Positions 25,360-35,609 of a stretch of 64,000 nucleotides of DNA are shown here, in pieces (position 1 is the stretch's first letter; every line of letters begins with the position of its first letter). The DNA comes from Lamellibrachia columna (taxonomy: Eukaryota; Annelida; Polychaeta; Sabellida; Siboglinidae): NCBI GenBank assembly GCA_963662155.1, contig OY759265.1:15296261-15360260 (forward strand), read 5' to 3'. Below the pieces are notes generated by a model that was not told the origin of the DNA, made no database searches, and was given only the letters and a program-made list of their open reading frames with translations. Both the position numbers and the translations under genes were made by a program.

Positions 25360-25530
25360 TCCGGATCATCATCCGCATGCACACTGGAGAGAAACACTAT
25401 AAATGTGAGACATGTGGAACATAAATTAGAATGTCTATTTACAAGTCCACAAGCGCTCCCACGCTGCGGAGAAACCATAAGTGAAATCATGTGTGACACG
25501 TGGGACACACTTCATTTGAACAGAGTAACT
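25360..25530 (+). pseudogene. Decayed C2H2 zinc-finger fragment
   Basis: The plus strand reads IRMHTGEKHYKCETCG before a TAA at 25,421. This is the classic inter-finger linker (HTGEK) and start of a C2H2 finger. About 60 bp further on, in another frame, HKRSHAAEKP follows, a second H-x3-H plus linker, and then a CDTW remnant. At least two fingers are therefore present but broken by a stop and a frameshift. It could be a relic of a zinc-finger gene or a captured fragment. No intact neighbour fingers are seen. Confidence 0.55.
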
Positions 25531-25733
25531 AATATAAACATCAGCACTACCTTGTGTGTTTGTGGTGTGAATCGAACATCGAAACATGTTTAACATTAAC
25601 CTTATGCAATTGCTAGTTAAATGTTTATGTCTTAAAATGCTATATGTTGTAATATAGCCAAAGTGAATAAATGCGTATTTAATATTAATTAGCTACCAGC
25701 ATTATATTGAATAAGACACCTGAATTATTGATG

Positions 25734-26720
<987 letters not shown>

Positions 26721-27359
26721 AGGTAATCGAACACAATGGGTTACCACATCGGATTAAAAATGCAGGAGTTTGGAGATAGCAGCAATGGAGTTTATCGGTA
26801 AGCAATCCTGAGTTGGCAGTGTCACCACCGGCTACATGGTGTCATCACGCACGACCAGTTAATAGAGCTTATCCGAAATAACTTGCGGCGCCTCTGGTGC
26901 ATAATCCAAAACCAATATAAAGGTGAAATCCAAACTCCCCACCAGTGGCGCCACGCACCATTGCCACAATTTCCAGTTGATGTGCAGATTCCGCATATCT
27001 TTATTTCATTTGGTAAACTCCTAGTTCTTTTCAAGAAGTCTCAATTTCAACTGCATACAATCGAGGATAGAGTTTGCATTGAAAATGTGCCCAAAAACAC
27101 AATAGTGTTCGGTTTTGTTTGATCAACAATGACGTTGCCCGGCTATCCACTCTTCCGCGACTGTCTATTTGGAATTTATGATCGCTGAGGCACTGGTGAT
27201 ATGTTGAGTGGCGCCACTGTTGGGTGAGAATTGGTGAAATCGCGTGAGATTGTCGACGGGAGTACAACACGTAATTCGCGCGAATCTTTAGCCGTTCACT
27301 TAACCAATCGCGTATCTAGATGCCAACGTGTGCTCAATCGCAGCCGATTTTTTTCTGAT
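26721..27359. other. Unassigned repeat-like sequence
   Basis: Overlapping short frames on both strands (26,822-27,034, 26,883-27,122 and 27,031-27,270) have no recognised domain. A GTGGCGCCAC-type motif occurs near 26,944 and again as TGGCGCCAC near 27,209. It is probably old repeat sequence next to the truncated LINE. Confidence 0.4.
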
Positions 27360-27998
27360 GCTAGATGCTGCTTATTAAGAATAATAAAGGTCCCAGTACC
27401 GATCCTTGTGGTACCCTACTCAAAACTGATTTCTTCTGTCAGTCAGCCATTGTTCAATCCAGTAGATTATGCAATCCCCGATACCATGGACTGTTAACTT
27501 AAGTAGTAATCTTTGATGTCGCACTTTGTGCAAAGCTTTCTGAAAATGTAAGTAGATAATATCTACTAGTGATCCCTCATCTATCCATTTAGTGATTCCT
27601 TCCAAAAAACATAACATATTTGTTAACCATGACCTCGCTTTTAGGGATCCTTTTTGAGATTTTGTCATTAATGATTAACAGTGACGTCCCATGCGGTCTT
27701 TAATTAAGCTTTCTAATAATTTACAAATCACTGATGTTAAACTCACTGGTCTGTTATTCTCTGACTCATTTCTCGAACCATTTTTAAATAATGGTATGAT
27801 GTTTGCTTCTTTCCATTCCAAAGGAACCACTCCCTCTTTTAATGACAAGTTGAACACTCTTGCAAGTGGTATACAGTTTACTAATTTGTTGTACTGTTTC
27901 AATTAGTAGTTTGGGTGGAATTCCATCCATTCCATGTGATTTATTATCCTTCATTGCCTTTATTTTTAGCAACCATTCCTGGAGTCACAATGCTTTTA
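27360..27998 (-). pseudogene. CR1-like LINE, reverse transcriptase part (3' half of a split element)
   Basis: Minus-strand fragments in order are NKSHGMDGIPPKLL, LSLKEGVVPLEWKEANIIPL (RT entry), NRPVSLTSVICKLLESLI, ITKWIDEGSLVDIIYLHFQK, ALHKVRHQRLLLKL and, after a frameshift, SRVPQGSVLGPLLFLI. These are successive RT motifs of a CR1/L2-type enzyme. The catalytic YADD-bearing part is missing, since the copy stops near 27,360. The 5' half of the same element lies at 31,440-32,660, and a Gypsy element sits between them. Confidence 0.85.
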
Positions 27999-28070
27999 GA
28001 TTGCGATATACATATAATAGAATAGTGTAAACTACTATATGTGATATCTGCGCAAATGTCCAGATGTACG

Positions 28071-28890
28071 CTACAAGTTCAGTATGTCAATAGGTTTGGT
28101 TTGACGTGAAGATCTCCGCAAGACGAACTCCGGTTCAGCGGCAGGTTTCGCGGTTTCAACCAGCGGCGAATCGGCGCTGAGAGATGGCTGTTCGTCACGA
28201 GACGTAGCTGGTGATACGTTAGTAACGTTACCACGCGGAACCACGTTATCGAGATGACGACGTGCTTGACGACCATCGAATAGCTCCGTGTTCACAATCT
28301 GTCCTGACTGTTTTGTGACGACTGCAGCCAGCCACGGTGTACCGCGCTCACGTTGACTGACATATACGTCTTGACCGTCTGCAAACGAGCGCTGTCGCGT
28401 ATGTTCATTGCGATACTGTTGTTGTTGCTCCTGTTTTACTTCAACGTGATGTTTCCTGTCGGGATGTAGGAGATTCAGCCGAGAACGAGGTTTGCGTCTA
28501 AGCAATAGTTCCGCTGGAGTATAGTCTGTTGTAGTCTGCGGAGTGTTCCGGTAGCTGAATAGGAAACGACCCACTCTTGTTTGAATGTCTCCCTCAGTTT
28601 GCTTCCGAAGTCCTTGTCTCACGATCTGAACAGCACGTTCGGCTAATCCATTCGATGCCAGATGATATGGCACAGAGGTGATATGTCTTATGCCGTTCAT
28701 TGTGAGAAACTTCTGGAATTCCTCCCCTGTAAATGGCGTGCCATTGTCCGATACAATAGTCAGCGGTAAACCGTGAGTTGAGAAAATATGACGCAATTTA
28801 CTCACCGTTGTCTCAGATGACGCTGAACTAACAGGATAAAGTTCAATCCATTTGGTGTGTGCGTCGATCACTACGAGAAACAGTTTGGTA
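28071..28890 (-). pseudogene. Gypsy integrase core and C-terminal region
   Basis: The frame reads LFLVVIDAHTKWIELYPV, then IVSDNGTPFTGEEFQKFL, then HLASNGLAERAVQIV. It keeps the three acidic positions expected of the DDE core (D in VVIDAH, D in VSDNG, E in LAERA). It is followed by FSYRNTPQTTTDYTPAELL, a basic C-terminal part, and the end RRSSRQTKPIDILNL. The N-terminal HHCC zinc domain is missing because of the deletion near 28,890. No stop interrupts this portion. Confidence 0.9.
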
Positions 28891-29676
28891 TGAAACGAGA
28901 GTAGTAGTTGATCATGCCCAAAAAAGAGTGCAACTGAGCAACGTTTGTAAGCGCTGGTGCATCGAGAATGGGTCGTACCTTCTCTGGTTGTGTGTGTAGA
29001 CCAACTGCATCTAGTTTTTATCCTAGATAATCGACTTCTTTCACGAGAAAAGAACACTTGTTGCGATTCAGTCTCAAGCCTGCATCGGACAATCGTTGTA
29101 GTACTGCGTCCAAGTTGCGAAGATGCTCAGCTTCTGTCAATCAAGTAACAAGAACGTCGTCTAGATACAACGTTGTGTGTGGTATGTTCTTGATCAGATT
29201 GTCCATAACTCGCTGGAATATGGCCGGCGCTGAATTTAGCCCGAACGGTAAGCGATTGTATGCGTACAAGCCTCTGTGTGTGTTAATTGTAACATACTGT
29301 TTTGATTGTTCATCCAGCTGCATCTGCAGGTATGCGTTACTGAGATATAACTTTGTGAACTTCTCGCTACCAGCAAGCGTGGTGTACAGATCTGCGATTC
29401 GTGGTATAGGATATTTATCGACACGTGTTGCCTGGTTGATAGTGAGCTATAGTCACCACAGATCGGAATCGAATGGTCAGGTTTACTAACGACGACGATC
29501 GGTGCAGCCCAATCAGCAAACTCGACAGGTGAAATGACTCCGTGATTTTGCAATCGGTCGAGTTCAGGTTCTTCCTTCTCACGAACAGCGTGCGGCAGTG
29601 GTCGTGGCTTATTGAAGCGAGGTGCAGCCTTTGTGTCAAGGACAATCATTGCCTTTGTGCCCGTGAATGTTCCCAA
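28891..29676 (-). pseudogene. Gypsy reverse transcriptase, frameshifted and 3'-deleted
   Basis: Minus-strand pieces in order are FNKPRPLPHAVREK, ELDRLQNHGVISPVEF, WAAPIVVVSKPD, CGDYS, then after a frameshift LQMQLDEQSKQYVTINTH, GLYAYNRLPFGLNSAPAIFQ and TLYLDDVLVT with the YxDD catalytic box (YLDD). The LTEAEHLRNL segment after it is followed by KCSFLVKEVDYLG, a stop and AQLHSFLGMINYYSRFIP. The thumb is then cut at about 28,890 and joins directly to integrase. Confidence 0.9.
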
Positions 29677-29729
29677 CTAATTTTTTAATACGACATCGTG
29701 TTTGCGTAGCACTGTGTCCAGTGTTGGTG

Positions 29730-29730
<1 letters not shown>

Positions 29731-29816
<86 letters not shown>
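29731..29816. repeat. (TGCG)n microsatellite inside the Gypsy pol region
   Basis: About 21 units of GTGC/GCGT. It interrupts the protease-RT linker and yields artefactual HARTHART and RACVRACV frames in three phases. Confidence 0.97.
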
Positions 29817-29819
29817 CAA

Positions 29820-30181
29820 CAACCCATTCAGTTTCTTAACCTGCCCCCAGTTGATTTTCAACTGTTTAAGCCAATCACGGACAATCAATGTTGGTCCATT
29901 ACCCTTTACGATATGCAGTGGTAGAAGCACTTCTTGCTGCATGTGTTTCACTAGCACTGTAGCTGTGCCTACTACGTCAACTTGTTCACCAGTGTAAATA
30001 CGAACAATGATGTCAGCAGGTCTAATGGACGATTTTGTTCATTCCATAGTTCCTTGTATGAATGTTCGCTCATTAGTGTGATTGTAGCGCCCGTGTCAAT
30101 CTCCATCTTCACTGAAGCCTGATTTATGTTTACGTCTACAGTCAGTGGTTCATTTGGAAGTGTTGACCTGTTGTAATACAA
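29820..30181 (-). pseudogene. Gypsy aspartic protease region
   Basis: The minus frame contains VDVNINQASVKMEIDTGA and TITLMSEHSYKELW. DTGA is the aspartic protease active-site motif of Ty3/Gypsy retroelements. The frame then shifts, and LKINWGQVKKLNG appears just before the TGCG microsatellite. It lies directly downstream of gag. Confidence 0.8.
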
Positions 30182-30193
30182 CGCGTATTCTTG

Positions 30194-31074
30194 TTAAGCT
30201 GTGCTCCGTTCGCGAGATGGTGTTGTAGACCGCTCCATTGTAGCTTCCGTTTCGTCAACGAAATATGAGCGATGTTCACCTCCTCTCTGTTTACGTGTCG
30301 TTTTCGTAATGCAGACTCGTTCTAAGTGCCCGATCTTCTTACAGAAGTTAGTCTTTTTGTGAAAACAGTCCTGACTTCTCTGGCGTGCGTCACCCCATCT
30401 CATGGACTCGTTAGATGTTGTTGTTTCCATGTCTGACGTACTTCACCCTTTCGTGTGTTGCCATGCATTTTGTTGACGTAACTGTCCGATTCAATTTTCA
30501 AGCCGCGTGCGGTTTTTTCTGCAGTTTCTAACCCTTGTGCTATCTCAGGAGCTTTGTTAAACGTAAAACTTGTTTCTGACAATAAACGTTGTTGAATACT
30601 CTCCTTGTTTATGCCAACCACCAAACGATCACGCAACACGTCAGATAGAGAATCTCCAAATTCACAACGTTCCGAAAGCTGACGTAATTGTGCCACGTAT
30701 TCAGCAACGGATTCGTTAGATTTGCGAAACCGTGTATCGAACTTGAATCGCATTATTATCGGTTATGGTGGTGGATGAAAATGGTCTTTGACAGTTCGTA
30801 TCAATTCAGCATAGCTGACGTCAACACGTTTTACAGGTGCTGTCAAATTACGCACAGTTGCATACGCCTTGGCCGGACCAATAACACGAAGAAATATTGC
30901 ACGCTTCTTAGTTTCTTCTACGTCAGTTGAAGTTATTCCATTTGCAAAAAAAAATAATTCTAATATTTCATGATAGTTTTCCCAACGTTCCTGCGTAGTA
31001 TCAAACTCTCCTATTTTACCAAAGCCAAAGGAGGCCATTGACATTGTAAGTGATTGTAATGATTGTTGTTCCAA
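30194..31074 (-). pseudogene. Gypsy gag with a damaged zinc knuckle
   Basis: The gag frame starts MEQQSLQSL at 31,074 and continues TTQERWENYHEILELFFFAN and AELIRTVKDHF. After a shift it reads FRKSNESVAEYVAQLRQLSE and LRDRLVVGINKESIQQRLL. Near 30,330 is FCKKIGHLERVC, a C-x4-H-x4-C half knuckle whose first cysteine is absent. The capsid-like segment is typical of Mag/Ty3-type gag. Stops at 30,754-30,762 and 30,400 separate the pieces. Confidence 0.85.
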
Positions 31075-31201
31075 AATTGTTCGTCACATAATGATAATAT
31101 GATGTTCGTTTTTCGTTTTACCGCGTTCACTCGGTGTAGTTTAGTAGTCGTACGTGCTTCGGGTGTATGCATCTTCATGTGAATCCCGTCCTCGTCGCCA
31201 A

Positions 31202-31433
31202 TGTTATATGTTGCATTTTACTAAACGACGAAGTCATTATAAATTGCGTAAAGAAAACTTGATTACTTCACGTGACAGAACTGAACAAGACGGAAGTCTC
31301 TCCGTCGGGACCATTCAGTAATCACCAGTAGACAGGGATCATACATTAGATACTAAATTACTACACTGGCCTAAATAGTTCGATTTAGGCTCCTGCAATT
31401 TAGCATCTAGAACTGGTATTTAACGAATATCAT
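31202..31433 (-). repeat. 5' LTR of the Gypsy element
   Basis: On the minus strand the LTR runs from about TGATGATATTCG (31,433) to ACATATAACA (31,202). It is followed by one T and then the TGG-starting primer-binding-like site. The length of about 230 bp is within the Gypsy range. The outer end is set by where LINE sequence resumes and could be off by a few bases. No second copy is recognisable in the 28,000-28,070 region. Confidence 0.6.
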
Positions 31434-31439
31434 CACTGG

Positions 31440-32660
31440 TAAACATTAATTTTAGGTCTTCCGCCAATTAAAAAACCTTGTGGTATTATATTTCCAGCAC
31501 TGTCTTCTAGTGGTCTTATACGTTTTGTTTACTCCTGACATATGCATAAAAAGTCTTGTTGTTTTTAATGTTTATCATTCAATCATACTCTTAATTTCAT
31601 ATTTTAAAATGTTCCAACATTCAATTGCTGTGTTATCCTTCACCATGTAATTCCTATCTAGCTTTGCTAAATATTTTCTGATATCTTTATTTTTACCTTT
31701 GTGGAAATTTTTCCTGTATTTTTTTAATTTTACTTTGATGTCAAAATGTACTTTTTGATTATGATCACTGTTACCCAATGGTTCATGTATTTTGACATTG
31801 TCCACTAATTCATTTTGTGAAGACAAAACTATATCTAATACATTCCCTCCCCTGGTTGGTTCTAGCACGTGTTGTGTAAGGAAGCTATCCTGAATTAAAA
31901 ATAGAAACTGTTGGCCCTCACCACTTGTACTCTCTAGAGGTTTCATTGTATGCGTCCGAGGTTAAAGTCTCCCATTATGATACATTCCCCTTTACTGACT
32001 TCCTTTATAGTGTTTTTTATTGTTGTATTATCCTCCTTGTCTATGTTTGGACTTCGGTAAACTAATCCAATAGTTAATGTTGAATTTCTTGTAACTATAT
32101 TGCACCAAACAGCTTCATCGTAATCTGCTTCCCTTTCTAATTTTATTTCATAAGCCTGAATATATTCTTTAATATATAAAATAACTCCCCCTCCTCTTCT
32201 TCCTATTCGATCTCTCTTAAACATAACGTATGCCTTCAGTTCTAATTCAGCAACTGCTATATCTTTTTGGTCCATGATTCGTTTATACCAATTATGTGAG
32301 GATGAGTATCTTCTGCCATAATGTTTAATTCGCTTTTCGTATTTATTATGCTCCTTGCATTTAAACACACGCATTCATAGCAAGCTTCAGAAATGTTTTC
32401 CTGTAATTTTGTCACTGGTTTGTGTGTACTAGTGGCCTCTTGTCCTGTTTGAAGTTTTTGTTCTATTTTTTTAAATGTTTGCTACCAAAAATATGCTTAT
32501 GCTACCCATGTAGTCAACTGCTGCTGAGAGTTCATCAGCAAACACTGCTGCACCCTTTCCACTTGGATGAAACCCATCTCTCATGAACATGTAAGCCCTC
32601 TCAACAAAACATCCCCACAAATTCACAAATCCAACTTCCTCTTCCCTACATAGCTACTGA
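31440..32660 (-). pseudogene. CR1-like LINE, esterase-like ORF1 end plus APE endonuclease (5' half of a split element)
   Basis: Minus strand from 32,660: EEVGFVNLWGCFVERAYMF followed by RDGFHPSGKGAAVFADEL, a D-x2-H pattern like the SGNH-hydrolase (esterase) domain of CR1-type ORF1. Then comes an apurinic-type endonuclease: RRGGGVILYIKE, VWCNIVTRNSTLTIGLVYRS, ECIIMGDFNL and, after a shift, LEPTRGGNVLDIVLSSQ and LGNSDHNQKVHF, including the GDFN and SDH catalytic boxes. The copy continues to RPLEDSAGNIIPQG near 31,500 before the Gypsy insertion. The RT half resumes at 27,998. Confidence 0.85.
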
Positions 32661-32689
32661 ACTAGCGTGTTAATTGCCATCCTCCGGCA

Positions 32690-33080
32690 ATTTCGATAAA
32701 CATCTGGTAAAAGTTTTTGCTCAACCCTCGCTCTCCTCCTCACCCCTCTATCACTACATCACAGTAATTCGTGCATCGGATTCATTCCTTCGCATTCTGT
32801 CCTGTCATCTGGCAGCGTGTTGTCCATCTCCCTCTCGCCCATCAACATGTCACCTTTCCGTCCCGTCTCCCGGCTATCTTGCGCTCCTGTCGCCTTCGTT
32901 CCCTTCGCTCCCTTCGCCTTCCCTTCCGTTTCTTTCCCTCCCTCCTCATTCGCTCCCATCGTTTTCTCTCCCTTCTTCTTGGCTCCTGTTTCCTTCGCTC
33001 CCGTCGGCTTCCTTCTCGTCGCCTTCCCTCCTGTCTCATTCCTCCCATCTCCTTACGTCCTGTCTCCTTTACAAATATAA
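32690..33080. repeat. Pyrimidine-rich low-complexity tract
   Basis: The plus strand is strongly C+T biased, with irregular repeats of CTCCCTTCGCCTT and CCTTCGCTCCCGTCG. The long open frames on both strands (SLPSLPSPSLP or ERRKQEPRRRERKR types) reflect this bias and not coding. Confidence 0.85.
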
Positions 33081-33234
33081 AATTAATATCGATTTAACAT
33101 GGTAGTTATATTTACCTGAATATACATGTGTCATTGGGCAAAACGTTACGCTTATTAAGGCACATATAGCCGAGCTTGGGTCTCCCGAGGATATTAGCGC
33201 AATATAAATGTTTTATATAGTATTGTTATATTTT

Positions 33235-33345
33235 ATATTTATTAAGCATGACCTCGCTTTTAGGAATCCATGTTGAGATGGAGTTAATAATGTCTGCCTG
33301 ACAAGGAAGTCCACCATTATGATCTTTAATTTCTGAAAACGTTTC
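33235..33345 (-). pseudogene. Small LINE fragment (same family as 27.4 kb)
   Basis: The plus-strand sequence AAGCATGACCTCGCTTTTAG matches 27,627-27,646 (CATGACCTCGCTTTTAGGGA), followed by a diverged continuation with GAGATGGAGTTAATAATG. On the minus strand this is the RT segment ISTWIPKSEVML. Confidence 0.6.
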
Positions 33346-33399
33346 TGAACATGGTTATAAATGCGTGTTTAAATGCAAGGTGCATATCACAATGAATAA

Positions 33400-34362
33400 G
33401 CACTTCCATTTGTAAACAGTTGGATTTGTACGCTGGGGAGCTATGGAGGATAAGCAAGTTTAAACAGGTAGGTTTTAGCTTACGGGGAATGTTGTTAAAT
33501 TTCATACAGACTTAACATTAACAGGGAGTGAGTTCCATAGAGTCATGCTGCAACTAAAACAAACTCTAGTTCTGACATTTGGAAACAAAAAGCAGATTAT
33601 AATTAGATGATCGAAGCTGTCTGGGCTGTCTTGCAGGAGTGAGCAGCGAATGTAAATATGCTGGTTGCTTGGATGAAAGTGCATTGATAGGTAATTGTAC
33701 AAATCTTAAAAAGATATTGCGATATCGGACAGGGAGCCAATGCTATGATTTAAGAAGTGGTATTTAGTGAGAAAAACCAGGAGACCGGGTAACTACCCTT
33801 GCCAAAATATTTTGCACAAGCTGAAGTTTCAAGATGTCCTTGAAATCAATACTATCATAAAAGGATTTGCAATAGTCAAGTCTACTACTAACAAGAGCAG
33901 TTGCAATACCTTTGGCGACAGCAAATTATATATACCGGCGAATATACCGGCGAATACGACGAAGGTCATGAATATGATAAAGCAGCAACAAGTTTGTGAA
34001 ATATGCTATCTAAAATTTTAATTATTATCAAAGGTGACTCCTAATTTCCATTCTAAGACGGCCGGTGAAAAATTCTGGTTTAGCATTTGAGGTGTTGGAA
34101 AAAAAAAAATTTACCACGCTGCGTTTGTGTACCAATAATAAGAAAGTTTTATTTGCGTTTCACTACAATTTGCTATCAGTTATCCAGTGGAATATTATCA
34201 TGGAGACAATTCCTGGGTTGGCTTAAGGAGCAACTTGTATGCGGGGAAGCCAAAGAAAGGTAAATCTGTGTGTCATCTGAATATATTTGGTGGTCCAAGT
34301 TGTGAGTTTAAATTATTGAGCTGAGTGGAGTAGGTTAAAGAGTAAAAAGTAATGTTCCAATA
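33400..34362 (-). pseudogene. CR1/L2-like LINE, reverse transcriptase C-terminal part
   Basis: Minus strand: HPSNQHIYIRCSLLQDSPDS, FDHLIIICFLFPNVRTRVCF and SCSMTLWNSLPVNVKS, the C-terminal RT motif of CR1/L2 elements. The nucleotide sequence parallels the copy at 60,390-61,210 along most of its length (for example GAGCTATGGAGGATAAGCAA and GATGATCGAAGCTGTCTGGG). It ends abruptly at about 34,362, where an opposite-strand LINE begins. Confidence 0.8.
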
Positions 34363-34375
34363 CATGTTATGTTTT

Positions 34376-35306
34376 TAGAAGAAATCACTTAGTGGATAGA
34401 CGAGGATCACCAGTAGGTATTATTTACTTAGATTTTCAAAAAGCTTTCGACAAAGTGTCACGTCAAAGATTACTACATAAATTAAAAGTCCATGGTTTCG
34501 GGGATGGCATAACTGACTGGATAGAAAAATGGTTGACTGACAGAAGACAACGTGCTGTAGTAGATGGCGAGGTTTCAAACTGAAAAATGGCAGATGTTAT
34601 TCAGTTTGGGGAAATGTAAATGCCTACACACATGACACGGGAACTTGGATGTAAACTATAAAATGGGCGATACTGTTCTAGGTACTACCGTAAAAGAAAA
34701 GGACTTAGGTGTAACAATAAGTTTAGATATGAAAGTTTCATATCAGTGTGGTGTGGTATTGTAGCTTCGAAGGGTAATCAAATTCTTGGGTTGATTAAGA
34801 GAAATATAACATACGAGGAAAAACAGCTAATTATGCCTATTAGTATTCTATATCTTCTATAAAGATATATAATACTGTATACAAGCTTGGAGAAGATATC
34901 GTAAGACAGATATAGATACGTTTGAACGAGTACAAAGGAGAGCAACTAAAATTATTCCAGAACCTAGATACCTTAGTTATGAAGAACGCCCAAAAGAATG
35001 TGGTTTAACAAGCCAAGAGACAAATAGGTTAAGAGGAGATAAAATGTATTTTTAAGATATTGAAAGGGTATGAAAATATTTATAAAAATATTTTTTCTCA
35101 CTCAAGGTAGATAGTAGAACTAGAGGACATTAAGTAACATTGGTAAAGGATCAGTGTATATTGGATACCAGGAAATACTCGTTCTCGCAGAGGAAAATAA
35201 ATGAATGGAACAAATTATCTACAGATTGTGCAACTGCTAGCAGCGTGATTATGTTTAAAAACAAGGTTGGCACATATCTCAGGAGGGCGGGTTACACATG
35301 AATGAA
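34376..35306 (+). pseudogene. CR1-like LINE, reverse transcriptase 3' half
   Basis: The plus strand reads GSPVGIIYLDFQKAFDKVSR, LLHKLKVHGFGDGITDWIEK, WLTDRRQRAVVDGEVS. A deletion removes the YADD region, and then come TVKEKDLGVTISLDMK, DTFERVQRRATKIIPE, then TRKYSFSQRKINEWNKL and FKNKVGTYLRRAGYT before a stop near 35,300. This is the same family as the split element at 27.4-32.7 kb and the inverted copy at 41.9-42.3 kb. Confidence 0.85.
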
Positions 35307-35609
35307 AAAATGTTGGACTCTCGATAAGCCAATGGCTTCCTTGTCCACTTGCCATCTGGGTCTTTTCCTTGGATGGCAAATCTTGTTAAATCAACTTGTG
35401 TCATTTGTTTCTGTAATTATAACTTGTGTTTGCAAGTTATGATCCATTCTTTTCAAACTATAAATACAAGTTTGTTTATAGTAATCAATATATGTCTAAG
35501 TATGTCTGGTTATTCTGGTTTTATTCCTATCTTATATATTACAATGTTATAATTTTTAGAATTGACAAACAATTTTTGTCTTTGCGTTTTTTCTAGGAAT
35601 AAATTTGAC

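Larger units (their letters stand above)
28000..31433 (-). mobile_element. Ty3/Gypsy LTR retrotransposon, degraded, inserted in a LINE
   Basis: On the minus strand the order is LTR (31,202-31,433), a primer-binding-like site starting TGGCGACGAGGAC at 31,200, gag, protease, reverse transcriptase and integrase, which is the Ty3/Gypsy order. Three lesions are clear: a (TGCG)n expansion between protease and RT, a large deletion removing the RT thumb, RNase H and the integrase zinc domain, and no recognisable 3' LTR. Flanking sequence on both sides belongs to one CR1-like LINE, so this is a nested insertion. Exact outer boundaries are approximate. Confidence 0.85.

Noticed and set aside
28000..28070. 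3' LTR of the Gypsy element
   Set aside because: No recognisable match to the LTR at 31,202-31,433.
32674..33105. 143-codon plus frame and overlapping frames
   Set aside because: Strong pyrimidine bias keeps several frames open at once; no domain and no splice or start evidence.
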